This document shows, piece after piece, positions 51,638 to 60,927 of a DNA stretch of 64,000 bases. The stretch comes from Nitrososphaeria archaeon (GTDB taxonomy: Archaea; Thermoproteota; Nitrososphaeria; Conexivisphaerales; DTJL01): assembly GCA_029775965.1 (NCBI GenBank), contig JARVJU010000009.1:1-64000 (forward strand). Direction: 5' to 3'. The notes beneath the pieces are model-generated. The model was not told the origin of the DNA. It saw only the letters and a list, made by a program, of their open reading frames with translations, and ran no database searches. Both the position numbers and the translations under genes were made by a program. Each line of letters opens with the position of its first letter. The stretch's first letter is position 1.

Positions 51638-52762
51638 CTACTTTCTTTTCTTCATTACAAGGGCTATGCCTACTGCAGCAGCTGCCAGAGCTGATAGAGG
51701 TATAACTATCCAGTAATAGTAGGTCTGATGCACGAATTGAGATGGATTGACTGTTTCAAATGAGGGTAGAGATGAGGGAGATTGGCCACTCTGGATACTC
51801 TGATATAGGCTAGCAGGGACTCCCAACTGCGAGGACGATTGCTTTATACCTGGTATGGTTAGAGATGAGGATGACTGGGCACCTTGATAGATCCAGTACT
51901 GCTCAGGCTGGTAATGAAGCGTTATCATTGCACTGTTTTGAGGAGGAATTATCAGGGAATTGCCGCTAAAACCGACTGACTGAGGTTGATAATAGATTGA
52001 AACGTTTATTGCCTGACCAGCGACATTTATGCTGACTGTGGTTACATTTTTCTGTAGATCTATGGGTACCCAGAGCCAAGCTGTTATCAGGGTTGGCAGC
52101 TCAGGTATGGCTAAAGTAACATGACCTGTTGCATCTGTCTGTCCCCACATCTTTATTTCTGATTGATTAACCGCTGCATACCAATACCACCATCCAGTAG
52201 CTACAGGACTGGCGTAGACGTCAGCATTTGCTGCAGGAGAACCATCCGGCAGCAGAGCAGAGATATCAACCTTGTATACAGGTATGGCAGATGGAGCGCT
52301 TGTCTTTATAACTATGTTTGTAGACGAATTAAGGCCTATCAGTCTGTATCCATATTCTTCGTATGGTTTGTAGGCTATAATTGAAGGACTCTTGATTGAA
52401 GCGTTGGCGGAGATAGGCGTGATATTAGCCAAGCTTGTTGATGAGAACAGGGAAATGGGCAAAATCGTTTTAGTTGCTGCCGCTATTATTAAGTACTTCC
52501 CTGATGGTAGGCCGAAAGAATATACTGGATAACTTCCATAGGCCTGAGCTACAAGCTGGCCTGATGAATTGTATACATATGTAGAATAGTCAGTTACCGT
52601 GGAGTTGCTCGGCTGTATCTGTACTTGAAGAATGTTCAATGAAGCTATGTCTGTAGCTGCATGCGCAATGACGAGGGGAACTGATAGAGCTGATAATGCC
52701 AATGCTGATGCTACAATGATTAGCAATGCCCTTGTTGTTATCGATTTTTCAAATGTCTTCAA
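51638..52762 (-). CDS. Secreted or surface-anchored protein
   Basis: An extracellular protein of 374 residues from TTG 52762. It has an N-terminal signal segment (RALLIIVASALALSALSVPL and AHA cleavage region), a large Ser/Thr/Asn-rich exterior part with many potential N-glycosylation sites, an internal beta domain with GQTDATGHVTLAIPELPTL (carboxypeptidase-regulatory-like), and a C-terminal membrane anchor (YYYWIVIPLSALAAAAVGIA) ending in KKRK. The frame is open to 52822, but the TTG start follows a GGGGATAT site and gives a proper signal peptide. Family not recognised; a cell-surface role is likely. Confidence 0.8.
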   Translation of the reverse strand: MKTFEKSITTRALLIIVASALALSALSVPLVIAHAATDIASLNILQVQIQPSNSTVTDYSTYVYNSSGQLVAQAYGSYPVYSFGLPSGKYLIIAAATKTILPISLFSSTSLANITPISANASIKSPSIIAYKPYEEYGYRLIGLNSSTNIVIKTSAPSAIPVYKVDISALLPDGSPAANADVYASPVATGWWYWYAAVNQSEIKMWGQTDATGHVTLAIPELPTLITAWLWVPIDLQKNVTTVSINVAGQAINVSIYYQPQSVGFSGNSLIIPPQNSAMITLHYQPEQYWIYQGAQSSSSLTIPGIKQSSSQLGVPASLYQSIQSGQSPSSLPSFETVNPSQFVHQTYYYWIVIPLSALAAAAVGIALVMKKRK

Positions 52763-52816
52763 ACAATATCCCCTATAATAAGTATAGAAATAGAGATGAT
52801 ATAATAGCACTAGTTT

Positions 52817-52841
52817 GAACATATGTTCTGTATTTCAGAAC
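52817..52841. promoter_or_regulatory. Overlapping palindromes upstream of the surface-protein gene
   Basis: GAACATATGTTC (52817-52828) is a perfect 12-bp palindrome. It overlaps a second inverted repeat, GTTCTG (52825-52830) with CAGAAC (52836-52841). Both lie just upstream of an ATTATAT element at about 52796-52804 that could be the TATA box of the surface-protein gene. This placement suits an operator or activator site. The rest of the gap to 53083 shows nothing clear. Confidence 0.45.
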
Positions 52842-53083
52842 AACGATATTCTGACGATCGAACATTCAGTTCAGTTAATTGATCAAAGCTCAACTTTGCA
52901 CATTTTCGGAGCAAACCTTTCTTCCCTTTTGAAGGGGTTGAACCGATCTTATCTTTTGTATTTTCTCTTGCTTCCCTCTGACTTAAGTGAAAAAGTATCC
53001 TTCATCCCATATAAGTTTTCTTGGTCCTCTCCTTAGAGTTTGATTGATTGCGCTTGAAACCGTCCTTAACTCTCTACGACGAG

Positions 53084-53203
53084 TTATGTATTGCTGTGGA
53101 AGAATAAGTCAGGATGAAATTTTGCTCTAGGAGCAGATATACTATCATGCTTTAAATCTTTGATGCTTTTGTACCTTTCAAGCAAAGCAATCGCATACTC
53201 CAA
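53084..53203 (-). CDS. Possible 39-residue small protein
   Basis: A minus-strand frame with coding-like composition starts at TTG 53203: MEYAIALLERYKSIKDLKHD, continuing SISAPRAKFHPDLFFHSNT to a TAA at 53084-53086. The open frame extends 12 codons further upstream without a usual start codon. A GTATAAGG element about 25-30 bases before the TTG could be a TATA box. No family is recognised. It may be a real small protein or the end of a lost gene. Confidence 0.3.
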   Translation of the reverse strand: MEYAIALLERYKSIKDLKHDSISAPRAKFHPDLFFHSNT

Positions 53204-53291
53204 ATCGCTCCGTGTTTTTACCTTATACTCTTTTTATGTGTACAGTAACTTGAGGAGTTTCTAAATACATGTGGCTGTATGCCAATTAGCA

Positions 53292-53978
53292 ATGGAGAGC
53301 GATATACAGACAATACTAACTCAAATTAGGCATATGGTTAATAACTCAGATGATAAAAGAAAAACTGCGTTAGCTCAATTAAAAGAGGAAGAAGCTCAGG
53401 ATCCATTTCGTATACTTATAGGTACTATTCTATCGCATAGAACCAGGGATGAGAATACCACGCTCGCAGCAAGAAGACTCTTCTCTAAATATGGTACTCC
53501 TGAAAAACTTGCACAGGCTGACGTTAAAGAAGTTACTGCTTTGATCAAGCCAGCAGGGTTCTACAACGTAAAGGCCAAAAACATAATACAGGTAGCTAGG
53601 CAAATCGTTACTGAATTTAAAGGTGTAGTACCAGATAATTTACAGGATTTGCTTAAACTCAAGTCTGTAGGAAGAAAGACTGCTAACTGTGTACTTGTTT
53701 ACGGGTATAACAAACCTGCTATACCAGTTGACACCCATGTTCACAGAATATCTAACAGACTGGGGCTTGTCAATACAAGAACACCCGAAGAGACTGAAGA
53801 GAGACTCGTTGAACATATTCCAGAGAAATATTGGATCAATATAAATGAATTATTTGTGAGATTTGGACAAACCATATGTAAACCTGCAGCTCCTAGGTGT
53901 GATATATGTACCCTTACAAATGTATGTAGATACTATAATGAAGTTGTTGTAAAGGAGAAGTTAAAAAATAAAGCATAG
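53292..53978 (+). CDS. nth: Endonuclease III (DNA glycosylase/AP lyase)
   Basis: Base-excision repair enzyme for oxidised pyrimidines. The helix-hairpin-helix LKSVGRKTANCVL carries the catalytic Lys, the catalytic Asp is in IPVDTHVHRISNRLG, and a [4Fe-4S] cluster is bound by CKPAAPRCDICTLTNVC (C-x6-C-x2-C-x5-C) near the C-terminus. The frame is open to 53271, but ATG 53292 (MESDIQTIL) is more typical, giving 228 residues. The MFS gene follows after 12 bases on the same strand. Confidence 0.95.
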   Translation: MESDIQTILTQIRHMVNNSDDKRKTALAQLKEEEAQDPFRILIGTILSHRTRDENTTLAARRLFSKYGTPEKLAQADVKEVTALIKPAGFYNVKAKNIIQVARQIVTEFKGVVPDNLQDLLKLKSVGRKTANCVLVYGYNKPAIPVDTHVHRISNRLGLVNTRTPEETEERLVEHIPEKYWININELFVRFGQTICKPAAPRCDICTLTNVCRYYNEVVVKEKLKNKA

Positions 53979-53990
53979 CTGGGTCTGTTA

Positions 53991-55094
53991 TTGATAAGGA
54001 CACATCTACCTGCCTTCATTTCATTACTATCAGAAATAACGATAGTTATGCTTTCTATCTATCTACCATTGAGAGCATATCAGCTTGGAGCTAATAGTTT
54101 TGTTGTAGGTCTTATAGGTGGATCAGCATCACTGGTCTACATGTTTGCACCTTTCTTCATGGGAAGATTATCGGACAGAATTGGACCAAAGAAGCTTGTA
54201 TCCATTGCAACTATAGCAATTTCAATTCTCTGTTTTGTATATGCTATGATAGGTTCTCCCCTGCTATTCATTCCTCTGCGAATTGTTGAAGGTGTAGCAT
54301 GGGCTATGATATGGGCCCCTCTAGAAGCGTTATACAGCTTGACTGGTAAAGATACCTTTTCCAGCCTTAAGGTTTTCAACATGGCATGGGGTATCGGAGC
54401 TATGGCGGCACCTATATTAGGTGTTTTGATAGGCCATGTTATCGATATAATATTTGCTTCGTCTGTTGCCATGCTGTTATCTTTCTTTTTTTCACTCAGC
54501 ATGAAGAACATTACTGTGCATCAGATGCAAGAGGTATCAAAAGACAACACATCGAACAACTTCAGAAATGTGATTATGCTTCTAGCTTTTGCTGTGGCTT
54601 ATGGTGCTACTACTACCACCATTACAACCTTCTATCCAAAGTATGCATCAGTATCAAGGCTTAATAGTGTTGAATGGGGAATCATAATAAGCTCGTTGCT
54701 AGGTGGTAGGCTTGCTGCTTTTATTACATCGAGTAGTATAAGGAAAAGAATTGGTATTAGGCAGATACAGATAATATTCTCGGTTGCAGCCTGCTCTTTT
54801 CCATTGGCTTCTATCATAGCTCCGTCAGCTAGTTATCTGCTAGGAGCAGTCTCTTTAATAACTGGGTTAAGCCTTGGATTTGTATATTCTGTCACATTGT
54901 ATGCTATGCTCACTGGATCTGTCAGAAATAGAGGAATGTCCGCAGGACTATTCGAATCATCCCTTGGGTTAGGGTCCTTTATAGGCCCGGCTCTGGCAGG
55001 CGTAGTAGCTGTAGGAGGACTATGGTTAACAATGACCATCCCTATACTATTCTTGCTGGCAGGCATAGTCCCCAGTATCCCTAACAGAACATGA
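53991..55094 (+). CDS. Major facilitator superfamily transporter
   Basis: A 367-residue membrane protein with about 11-12 hydrophobic helices. The MFS signature between helices 2 and 3 is visible as FFMGRLSDRIGPKKLVSIA (residues about 55-73), and the helix 4-5 region includes RIVEGVAWAMIWAPLEALYS. It starts at TTG right after nth and ends 2 bases before the convergent cdd gene. The lack of charged residues inside helices suits a drug or small-molecule exporter, but no substrate is evident. Confidence 0.88.
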   Translation: MIRTHLPAFISLLSEITIVMLSIYLPLRAYQLGANSFVVGLIGGSASLVYMFAPFFMGRLSDRIGPKKLVSIATIAISILCFVYAMIGSPLLFIPLRIVEGVAWAMIWAPLEALYSLTGKDTFSSLKVFNMAWGIGAMAAPILGVLIGHVIDIIFASSVAMLLSFFFSLSMKNITVHQMQEVSKDNTSNNFRNVIMLLAFAVAYGATTTTITTFYPKYASVSRLNSVEWGIIISSLLGGRLAAFITSSSIRKRIGIRQIQIIFSVAACSFPLASIIAPSASYLLGAVSLITGLSLGFVYSVTLYAMLTGSVRNRGMSAGLFESSLGLGSFIGPALAGVVAVGGLWLTMTIPILFLLAGIVPSIPNRT

Positions 55095-55096
55095 GA

Positions 55097-55501
55097 TCAG
55101 CTAGGTTTGGGCTCAAGTCTAAATACGTATGGCAGCAACTCAGACAGTTTGTACTTCTTTATTCTGCCGGTGGAAGACAATAAAACAACATCTATATTGT
55201 TTCCAAACTCGGACAGGAACTGCCTGCATGCACCACAAGGATATATGAACCCATCAAGGTTTGATGTTATTACTATAGACCTTATTTTTTTTGAACCCGA
55301 AGATACAGCCTTAGATGCAGCCACACGTTCTGCACAAATTGTTAGACTGTAAGAGGAATTCTCTATATTGCAACCACTATATATTCTCCCATCAGAGCAC
55401 AGTACTGCTGCACCAACCTTTATGTTAGAATATGGTGAATAAGCCATCTTCATCGCTTGCTTGGCTGCCTTCTCCAGCTCCTTTAATCTTCTTTGATCCA
55501 C
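55097..55501 (-). CDS. cdd: Cytidine deaminase
   Basis: Zinc enzyme converting cytidine or deoxycytidine to uridine forms in pyrimidine salvage. The 134-residue length fits the homotetrameric type. The substrate loop is AYSPYSNIKVGAAVLCSDGR (residues about 20-39). The zinc site consists of CAERVAASKA (Cys with catalytic Glu) and PCGACRQFLSEF (two Cys). It stands alone on the minus strand, with the MFS gene converging from the left. Confidence 0.95.
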   Translation of the reverse strand: MDQRRLKELEKAAKQAMKMAYSPYSNIKVGAAVLCSDGRIYSGCNIENSSYSLTICAERVAASKAVSSGSKKIRSIVITSNLDGFIYPCGACRQFLSEFGNNIDVVLLSSTGRIKKYKLSELLPYVFRLEPKPS

Positions 55502-55644
55502 ACACAGGGTTCAAGAGCCAGCTATTTATCTCCTTGAAGAATTTGATTGATATCAGCGTAGATCAGAATCGATATTTTACTCTATTCACCATCATTTTAT
55601 ATGAATTCGTAAAGTAAGTTGCTGTTATATGAATTTGATGATTC

Positions 55645-57603
55645 TTACTTTAATGCCTCATGTACGACTTCAGATATATCCTTGACTGATACTTCAGATT
55701 TAGCTTTAACAGTTACTGCATCAGACAGCATTGCGTTGCAGAATGGACATAGTGTCACTATGTTTTTTGAGCCTGTGATAAGCAGCTGATCCAGTCTCTC
55801 GTGGCTTATTCTTCTTTTTTCCTTTACTTCATACCAGTAATTGGCTCCTCCTGCACCACAACAGAATGTCTTCTCTCCATGTAATTTTGGTTCTTCTATC
55901 CTTCCTATGCTTCCAATCACGCTTCTCTGAGGTTCTACTATACCGTTATATCTAGACAGATAGCATGGATCATGTATAACGAAGTCTTCATCTTCCTTGC
56001 CTATTTTGATTTTTCCCTCTTTTAGTAGACTTTCTATGTATTGACTATGGTGCACTACGGACACACCTTGCATCCAGCTATCCAGCTTTGGATATTCATT
56101 TGCGAAAGTGTTTACACCGTGTGGACAGATAAGAACTATCTCTCTTACGTTGTATTTCTTAAAGATCTCTATGTTCTTTAAAGCCAGCTCTTGAAACTTG
56201 CTCTCTTCTCCAATTCTCCTGGCAGGGTCTCCACAGCAACCCTCTTCTTCCCCCAGGATAGCAAATTCCTGTAGCACGCCTGCTCTGTCAAGAATTGAAA
56301 TAAAATCTCTGATTGTCTTTTTTATTCTTCCATCGAAGCTCCCCATGCAGCCAACCCAAAAAAGATACTTGAATGTAGGGTTCTGAGCTGGAGTTCTTAG
56401 GCCCAAATCTATTAACCATGAATTCCTCCCCTCATTCGGACTTCCTAAAGAATTATTATATTGAGCTATGCTAAGAAGCAACGTGGATTTCTTCTTATCA
56501 ATTTTTCCCTGTTCAACCAGCTTCCTTCGCATATCCATTATAATTGGTACATGCTTGACATCAACAGGGCAGCTATGTACACACGCACCACATGTCGTGC
56601 ATGCCCAAAGCTCTTCTTCGCTAATACTCTCAAAAATATAGCCATCTGTACCCTGCTTTGCCTGTTGAATCGCAAGCTTTCTCACAAGAGCCCTGGGAGA
56701 TAAAGGTCGCCTTACAGCAGTAGCAGGACATGCAGCCTCACATGCACCTATCTCAACACATGCTTCAAAGCTATTTATTTCAAATTGCTGCAAATCAGAT
56801 ATCTTTTCAGCTCCGAGCCTTATTCCAGAAGGGTCTATCTTACCATCCATCACGTCTTTTAAGTTGAATGGAAGTGTCAGTTCAGTGATATTTCTGCCCA
56901 AGTTTGAATATGTATTCATTGCTGGCTTTACATACAGTAGAGCGACAATAACTGTTCTTATGATGAATATACCACTTGAGTAATAAAAGAAGTTTCGAAA
57001 AGGCACCGCAATAAGGTCTAAATCTAGCATAGTGAGGAGTATCACTGCTATAAGGGTTACCTGGAACAAGAATGAGGAGGAAACGAATCTTTTGTCGAGT
57101 TTGAGCTCAGCACCGAGTTCTTTGTGAATTGTCCTGCTCTTATATAATATATCTATCCTCCACCAAACAGCTGCCAAAAGGCCTATTGTTAAAATAGCAG
57201 ATATGATAGTAATAATATAGTATATCCATATGGATAAAAAAAGAATCGGATAAATAATCATAAATAAAATAGAAAGACCTACAGCACCAAATATAGAAAG
57301 ATGAAGGTATGCCACAAGGCCTTTTCGCAATCTGAATATTTCTTCCCTTATCAGCCTAAGCATATACTGAAAGTTTACAGGTACCTCTATCCTTTTTGCT
57401 TCCTTAAGAAGTGCTACTAGAAAGAACATGATTACTGCTACATCTGCTGCATACACGGAGTAAAAGAGTACAGAGTTTGTAACAGACAAATCTATAGCCT
57501 TGGCTCTGGCTTCTATAAACGTAGTATTTTTATATTTACATGACTCGAGCCTGTTATACGATCTTTTTAAAAAAGATGTATTACAGCATTTATAACCTTT
57601 CAA
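55645..57603 (-). CDS. EtfAB:quinone oxidoreductase-like membrane Fe-S protein (FadF/HdrD type)
   Basis: A 652-residue protein with several N-terminal membrane helices (to about residue 235), a two-cluster ferredoxin domain and two CCG domains at the C-terminus. The layout matches EMO/FadF proteins that pass electrons from ETF to quinone. The second cluster motif is normal (CTTCGACVHSCP), but the first reads CVEIGACEAACP, with Ile where the second Cys belongs. CCG motifs are GCCGDPARR and FCCGAGGANYW. etfA and etfB lie nearby on the same strand. The true start may be TTG inside the first 45 codons, since residues 1-40 look unlike a membrane leader. Confidence 0.85.
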   Translation of the reverse strand: MKGYKCCNTSFLKRSYNRLESCKYKNTTFIEARAKAIDLSVTNSVLFYSVYAADVAVIMFFLVALLKEAKRIEVPVNFQYMLRLIREEIFRLRKGLVAYLHLSIFGAVGLSILFMIIYPILFLSIWIYYIITIISAILTIGLLAAVWWRIDILYKSRTIHKELGAELKLDKRFVSSSFLFQVTLIAVILLTMLDLDLIAVPFRNFFYYSSGIFIIRTVIVALLYVKPAMNTYSNLGRNITELTLPFNLKDVMDGKIDPSGIRLGAEKISDLQQFEINSFEACVEIGACEAACPATAVRRPLSPRALVRKLAIQQAKQGTDGYIFESISEEELWACTTCGACVHSCPVDVKHVPIIMDMRRKLVEQGKIDKKKSTLLLSIAQYNNSLGSPNEGRNSWLIDLGLRTPAQNPTFKYLFWVGCMGSFDGRIKKTIRDFISILDRAGVLQEFAILGEEEGCCGDPARRIGEESKFQELALKNIEIFKKYNVREIVLICPHGVNTFANEYPKLDSWMQGVSVVHHSQYIESLLKEGKIKIGKEDEDFVIHDPCYLSRYNGIVEPQRSVIGSIGRIEEPKLHGEKTFCCGAGGANYWYEVKEKRRISHERLDQLLITGSKNIVTLCPFCNAMLSDAVTVKAKSEVSVKDISEVVHEALK

Positions 57604-57729
57604 AGATAATTTGTGTATTAGTTACTTTAGTTCATGGATCCTTTTATCGAATTAGACATATGTTTCTTTGAATAGCCATAACATTATATCTCCAAAAACA
57701 ATAAATCTATCCAAGGTGTATAAACAAAC

Positions 57730-58074
57730 ATGTCTTTAGGCGCTGGCGAAGACCTTGTAAGCAGGATAAAAAAACTTGCAGAGGAAAACTTTCCCTCAAT
57801 AAAGGATAAGCTACCTTCCAACTCGCAGGTTTACAACATAAAGACAAACGAGGGACTTTCGGTGACTATATCATTAAGCAATTCAGGGATAACTGTGGAG
57901 AATGGGGAAAGCAAAGCTGCTGTTGCAACCATGTCAATGTCGCAGAGCGACCTTGAATCATTGATAAATGGACAACTTGATGGAGTCAAAGCTTTTCTCT
58001 CTGGTAGGATAAAGATTCAGGGTGATGTGTTCAAGACAATGATGCTTAATCAGATACTGAAGGGTGCTCACTGA
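57730..58074 (+). CDS. SCP2-type sterol/lipid-carrier domain protein
   Basis: A single-domain SCP2 protein of 114 residues. These domains bind acyl-CoAs or other lipids in a hydrophobic tunnel. The fold is indicated by VYNIKTNEGLSVTISLSNSG strands, AAVATMSMSQSDLESLINGQ, and the conserved C-terminal FLSGRIKIQGDVFKTMMLNQ. The hydroxyacyl-CoA dehydrogenase gene starts 2 bases later on the same strand, so it probably carries substrate for that pathway. Confidence 0.9.
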   Translation: MSLGAGEDLVSRIKKLAEENFPSIKDKLPSNSQVYNIKTNEGLSVTISLSNSGITVENGESKAAVATMSMSQSDLESLINGQLDGVKAFLSGRIKIQGDVFKTMMLNQILKGAH

Positions 58075-58076
58075 AC

Positions 58077-59261
58077 GTGGGTTCAACAAGAACTGTAGCA
58101 GTATTAGGTGCTGGAACTATGGGTCATGGAATAGCCGAAGTACTAGCTATCCATGGCATACAAGTGAACGTGAGGGATATAGAAAGAAGATTTCTTGATA
58201 ATGCAAAGCAAAAGATAGAATGGAGTCTGAAAAAACTACAAGAAAAAAATCAGATAAATGAGAATGCAGAAAGAATAATGTCAAGACTCAGTTTTGAGCT
58301 TGATATGCAGAAGGCGGTAAGAGATTGCGATCTGATAATAGAGGCTGTTCCTGAAGACATAAACGTAAAAAAGGATATTTTCAGGCAGCTAGATCTATAT
58401 ACAAAATCTTCTGCTATACTTGCTACGAATACGAGCAGCCTACCAATAGGTGAGATATCCTCTGCAGTAAAAGATCCGTCAAGGGTGGTTGGAATCCATT
58501 TCTTTAACCCTCCTGTGATGATGAAGCTGGTGGAGGTAATAAGAAGCACATCTACGTCTGATAAGGTTGTCAGAGATGCTATATCCCTAGCAAAAGAGAT
58601 AAGTAAAGTGCCTATCCTTGTTCAGAAGGATGTACCGGGATTTATAGTGAATAGGTTGCTTGTCAGAATGATGGTGACTGCAAGGCTTCTCGTGGAAAAG
58701 AGAATGGCTACAGTCGAGGAAGTGGATTCTGTGCTTAAATACGGTGCAAAGCTACCTATGGGTGCTTTTGAGCTAGCCGATTATATTGGCCTTGATGTTA
58801 TAACATTTGTAGAAAAGGCGATGTCTCAAAGGGGTTTTCATGTCCCTCTAGGGACACTAATTGAGGATAAGGTTAGAGAGGGCAAGCTGGGGGTAAAGAC
58901 TGGATCAGGCTTCTACACATACACAAAAGAACAACCAAAACCTGTAATTCCATTAGAATTGTCAAGCAAAATTAATTCCGCCTTGATACTTGCTCCGTCA
59001 GTAAACGAAGCTGCGTGGTTGCTTTCTAATTCTGTGGCCAGTAAAGATGACATAGAGGTTGGTGTAAAGCTCGGCTTAGGATTTCCTGAAGGATTGCTTC
59101 ATATGGCTGACGAATGGGGGATTGATGTAATCATTTCAAGCCTAAAATCGCTTTATAAAGCTACAGGGGAAGCATGGCTGGAACCACAGCAACTGCTTCT
59201 AAGCATGGTGTCTGAAGGTAGACTGGGTAGAAAATCGAAAAAAGGTTTCTTTGAATATTAA
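58077..59261 (+). CDS. 3-hydroxyacyl-CoA dehydrogenase
   Basis: NAD-dependent beta-oxidation enzyme of 394 residues from a GTG start. The Rossmann motif is VAVLGAGTMGHGIAEVLA (residues 7-24). The catalytic His is in VVGIHFFNPPVMMKLVEVI with its Glu partner. Two C-terminal helical domains follow (VPGFIVNRLLVRMM near residue 182; LGLGFPEGLLHMADEWGID near 330). It keeps both C-terminal HCDH domains but has no fused enoyl-CoA hydratase, unlike many archaeal homologues. It is co-transcribed with the SCP2 gene and ends one base before the convergent DUF35 gene. Confidence 0.95.
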   Translation: MGSTRTVAVLGAGTMGHGIAEVLAIHGIQVNVRDIERRFLDNAKQKIEWSLKKLQEKNQINENAERIMSRLSFELDMQKAVRDCDLIIEAVPEDINVKKDIFRQLDLYTKSSAILATNTSSLPIGEISSAVKDPSRVVGIHFFNPPVMMKLVEVIRSTSTSDKVVRDAISLAKEISKVPILVQKDVPGFIVNRLLVRMMVTARLLVEKRMATVEEVDSVLKYGAKLPMGAFELADYIGLDVITFVEKAMSQRGFHVPLGTLIEDKVREGKLGVKTGSGFYTYTKEQPKPVIPLELSSKINSALILAPSVNEAAWLLSNSVASKDDIEVGVKLGLGFPEGLLHMADEWGIDVIISSLKSLYKATGEAWLEPQQLLLSMVSEGRLGRKSKKGFFEY

Positions 59262-59738
59262 CTATTCGTGTCCAAGAATTTTAAAAAAGTAGGATATAGT
59301 ATTATCTACTTTCCTTGACATAACAACCAGTCGCATCTTTGCACCTATCCTTATGCGAGATAGATCTTCGTCTATCCAAGCAAGTATGTTAATTCCTTCT
59401 GCCATCCTACCTATTCCAACGGCGTAATCAGCAAAAGAAGAAAAGGTTGAAGGTTTTACACGTACAACTGTGAAGCTGACCAGTGTTGCTTCTCCCTTAA
59501 GCTCAATATATTCCATAGATGAAGACATGCATCTATCACAATCCGCCTTGGGTGGAAAGTATATAGTGCCACAACTTTTGCATTTTGTAGCAGTAACCTT
59601 CCCATCCTTCAAGTTGTCAAAGAAATCCTTTATTCTCGAGATGGGAATAAGGTACCTCTGTTCCAAAATTCTCTTGCTAACATATACCTCACTCCCTGTC
59701 TTTTCATCTTTTATTATTGGAATAGATTGCTCAGACAC
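59262..59738 (-). CDS. DUF35 zinc-ribbon/OB-fold protein (thiolase partner)
   Basis: A 158-residue DUF35 protein: N-terminal helices, a zinc ribbon (CKSCG at about residues 53-57 and CDRC near 68) and a C-terminal OB fold with YAVGIGRMAEGINILAWID. Its start overlaps the thiolase stop by one base on the same strand. In archaea such proteins form complexes with thiolases and channel acyl-CoA, so a heteromeric complex with the adjacent enzyme is likely. A paralogous pair is found at 18756-20263. Confidence 0.9.
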   Translation of the reverse strand: MSEQSIPIIKDEKTGSEVYVSKRILEQRYLIPISRIKDFFDNLKDGKVTATKCKSCGTIYFPPKADCDRCMSSSMEYIELKGEATLVSFTVVRVKPSTFSSFADYAVGIGRMAEGINILAWIDEDLSRIRIGAKMRLVVMSRKVDNTISYFFKILGHE

Positions 59739-60925
59739 TATAGTACATCTCCGTTCTTGTCCAAAGAAAGTATTGTAACGTAAGCATAATGCCCAGTGCC
59801 ACCAACATTATGTGCCAGAGCCCAACCATGTTTTATGTCAGCCTGTCTTTCTCCGCCTATTCTACCCAAAAGTTGCTTTGACAATTCCCCTATCATGCTC
59901 ACACCGGTTGCGCCTATAGGATGACCCTTAGCTTTTAGTCCACCACTTAAATTGACAGGAATCTTACCTCCTTTGTATGTCTGTTCTTCTTTGATTAACT
60001 TGTAACCTTCGCCTCTTTCCACAAGTCTTAGATCTTCATATGCCATCACTTCTGCTATGGTGAAGCAGTCATGAGCTTCAACCAGGTCTAATTTGGATAT
60101 CGGTCTCTCTATGTTAGCTTGCTTATATGCATCATCTGCTGCCTTCCTTGCAGCTTCCAACCCAAGAAAGTTATCTCTTTTGCTCAAGTTAGCCGTGCCT
60201 GATGCCGCCCCTATTCCCCTTATCCATACAGGCTCGTTTGTAAATTTCTTTACTGACTCTTCGCTGGCAAGTATAACAGTCGCGGAACCATCTGTTATAG
60301 GAGAACAGTCCAGCAGCTTCAGAGGGTCTGCTACATAAATGGATTTCATCACATCATCCACAGATATTCTCCTTTGAAAATGCGCTTTAGGATTAAAGGA
60401 GCCGTAATAGTGATTCTTTACAGCAACAAGAGCCAAGTCTTCCTCAGTAGCACCATACCTATTCATGTAGCTAGAAGCATACAATGCATAGTAAGCTGGA
60501 AATGTCATACCATAATTTTCAAATTCCCAGAAATAATTTCCCGCCCTTCCTATGAGCTCTACGGTTGTAGGAGTAGATGATTCACTCATCTTTTCAACCC
60601 CGATCACTGATACTACTTCTGCATGGCCGCTTGCTATCATCGTGTAAGCTTGATACACAGCTGCGCTTCCTGAGGCACAGGCTGCTTCAACTCGCATTGT
60701 TGGTTTGGGTGTTAAACCGCAATATTCTCCCACCACCACTGCAGGAAGCACTTCTGCACTCCAGCCACCTAGGGTGGAAACGATAAAGGAATCAATATCC
60801 CTCTGGGTTACACCAGATTCCACCATAGCCTCGCGAAATGATTCCCAAGCAAGCTCGTCAAGCCTGACATCCGTCCTCTTACCAAATCTTGACTGTCCCG
60901 CTCCTAATATAGCAACACGTCGCAT
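59738..60925 (-). CDS. Thiolase (acetyl-CoA C-acyltransferase, SCP-x type)
   Basis: A 395-residue enzyme cleaving 3-oxoacyl-CoA, or condensing acetyl-CoA. Unlike its paralogue at 19106, it has a complete active site: the nucleophile in VEAACASGSAAV (Cys near residue 84), KAKGHPIGATG near residue 340, and the HNVGGTGHYAYV loop at the end. It belongs to the archaeal group that needs a DUF35 partner, and that partner gene follows directly. The acyl-CoA ligase gene ends 2 bases upstream, placing it in a beta-oxidation operon. Confidence 0.93.
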   Translation of the reverse strand: MRRVAILGAGQSRFGKRTDVRLDELAWESFREAMVESGVTQRDIDSFIVSTLGGWSAEVLPAVVVGEYCGLTPKPTMRVEAACASGSAAVYQAYTMIASGHAEVVSVIGVEKMSESSTPTTVELIGRAGNYFWEFENYGMTFPAYYALYASSYMNRYGATEEDLALVAVKNHYYGSFNPKAHFQRRISVDDVMKSIYVADPLKLLDCSPITDGSATVILASEESVKKFTNEPVWIRGIGAASGTANLSKRDNFLGLEAARKAADDAYKQANIERPISKLDLVEAHDCFTIAEVMAYEDLRLVERGEGYKLIKEEQTYKGGKIPVNLSGGLKAKGHPIGATGVSMIGELSKQLLGRIGGERQADIKHGWALAHNVGGTGHYAYVTILSLDKNGDVL

Positions 60926-60927
60926 TA

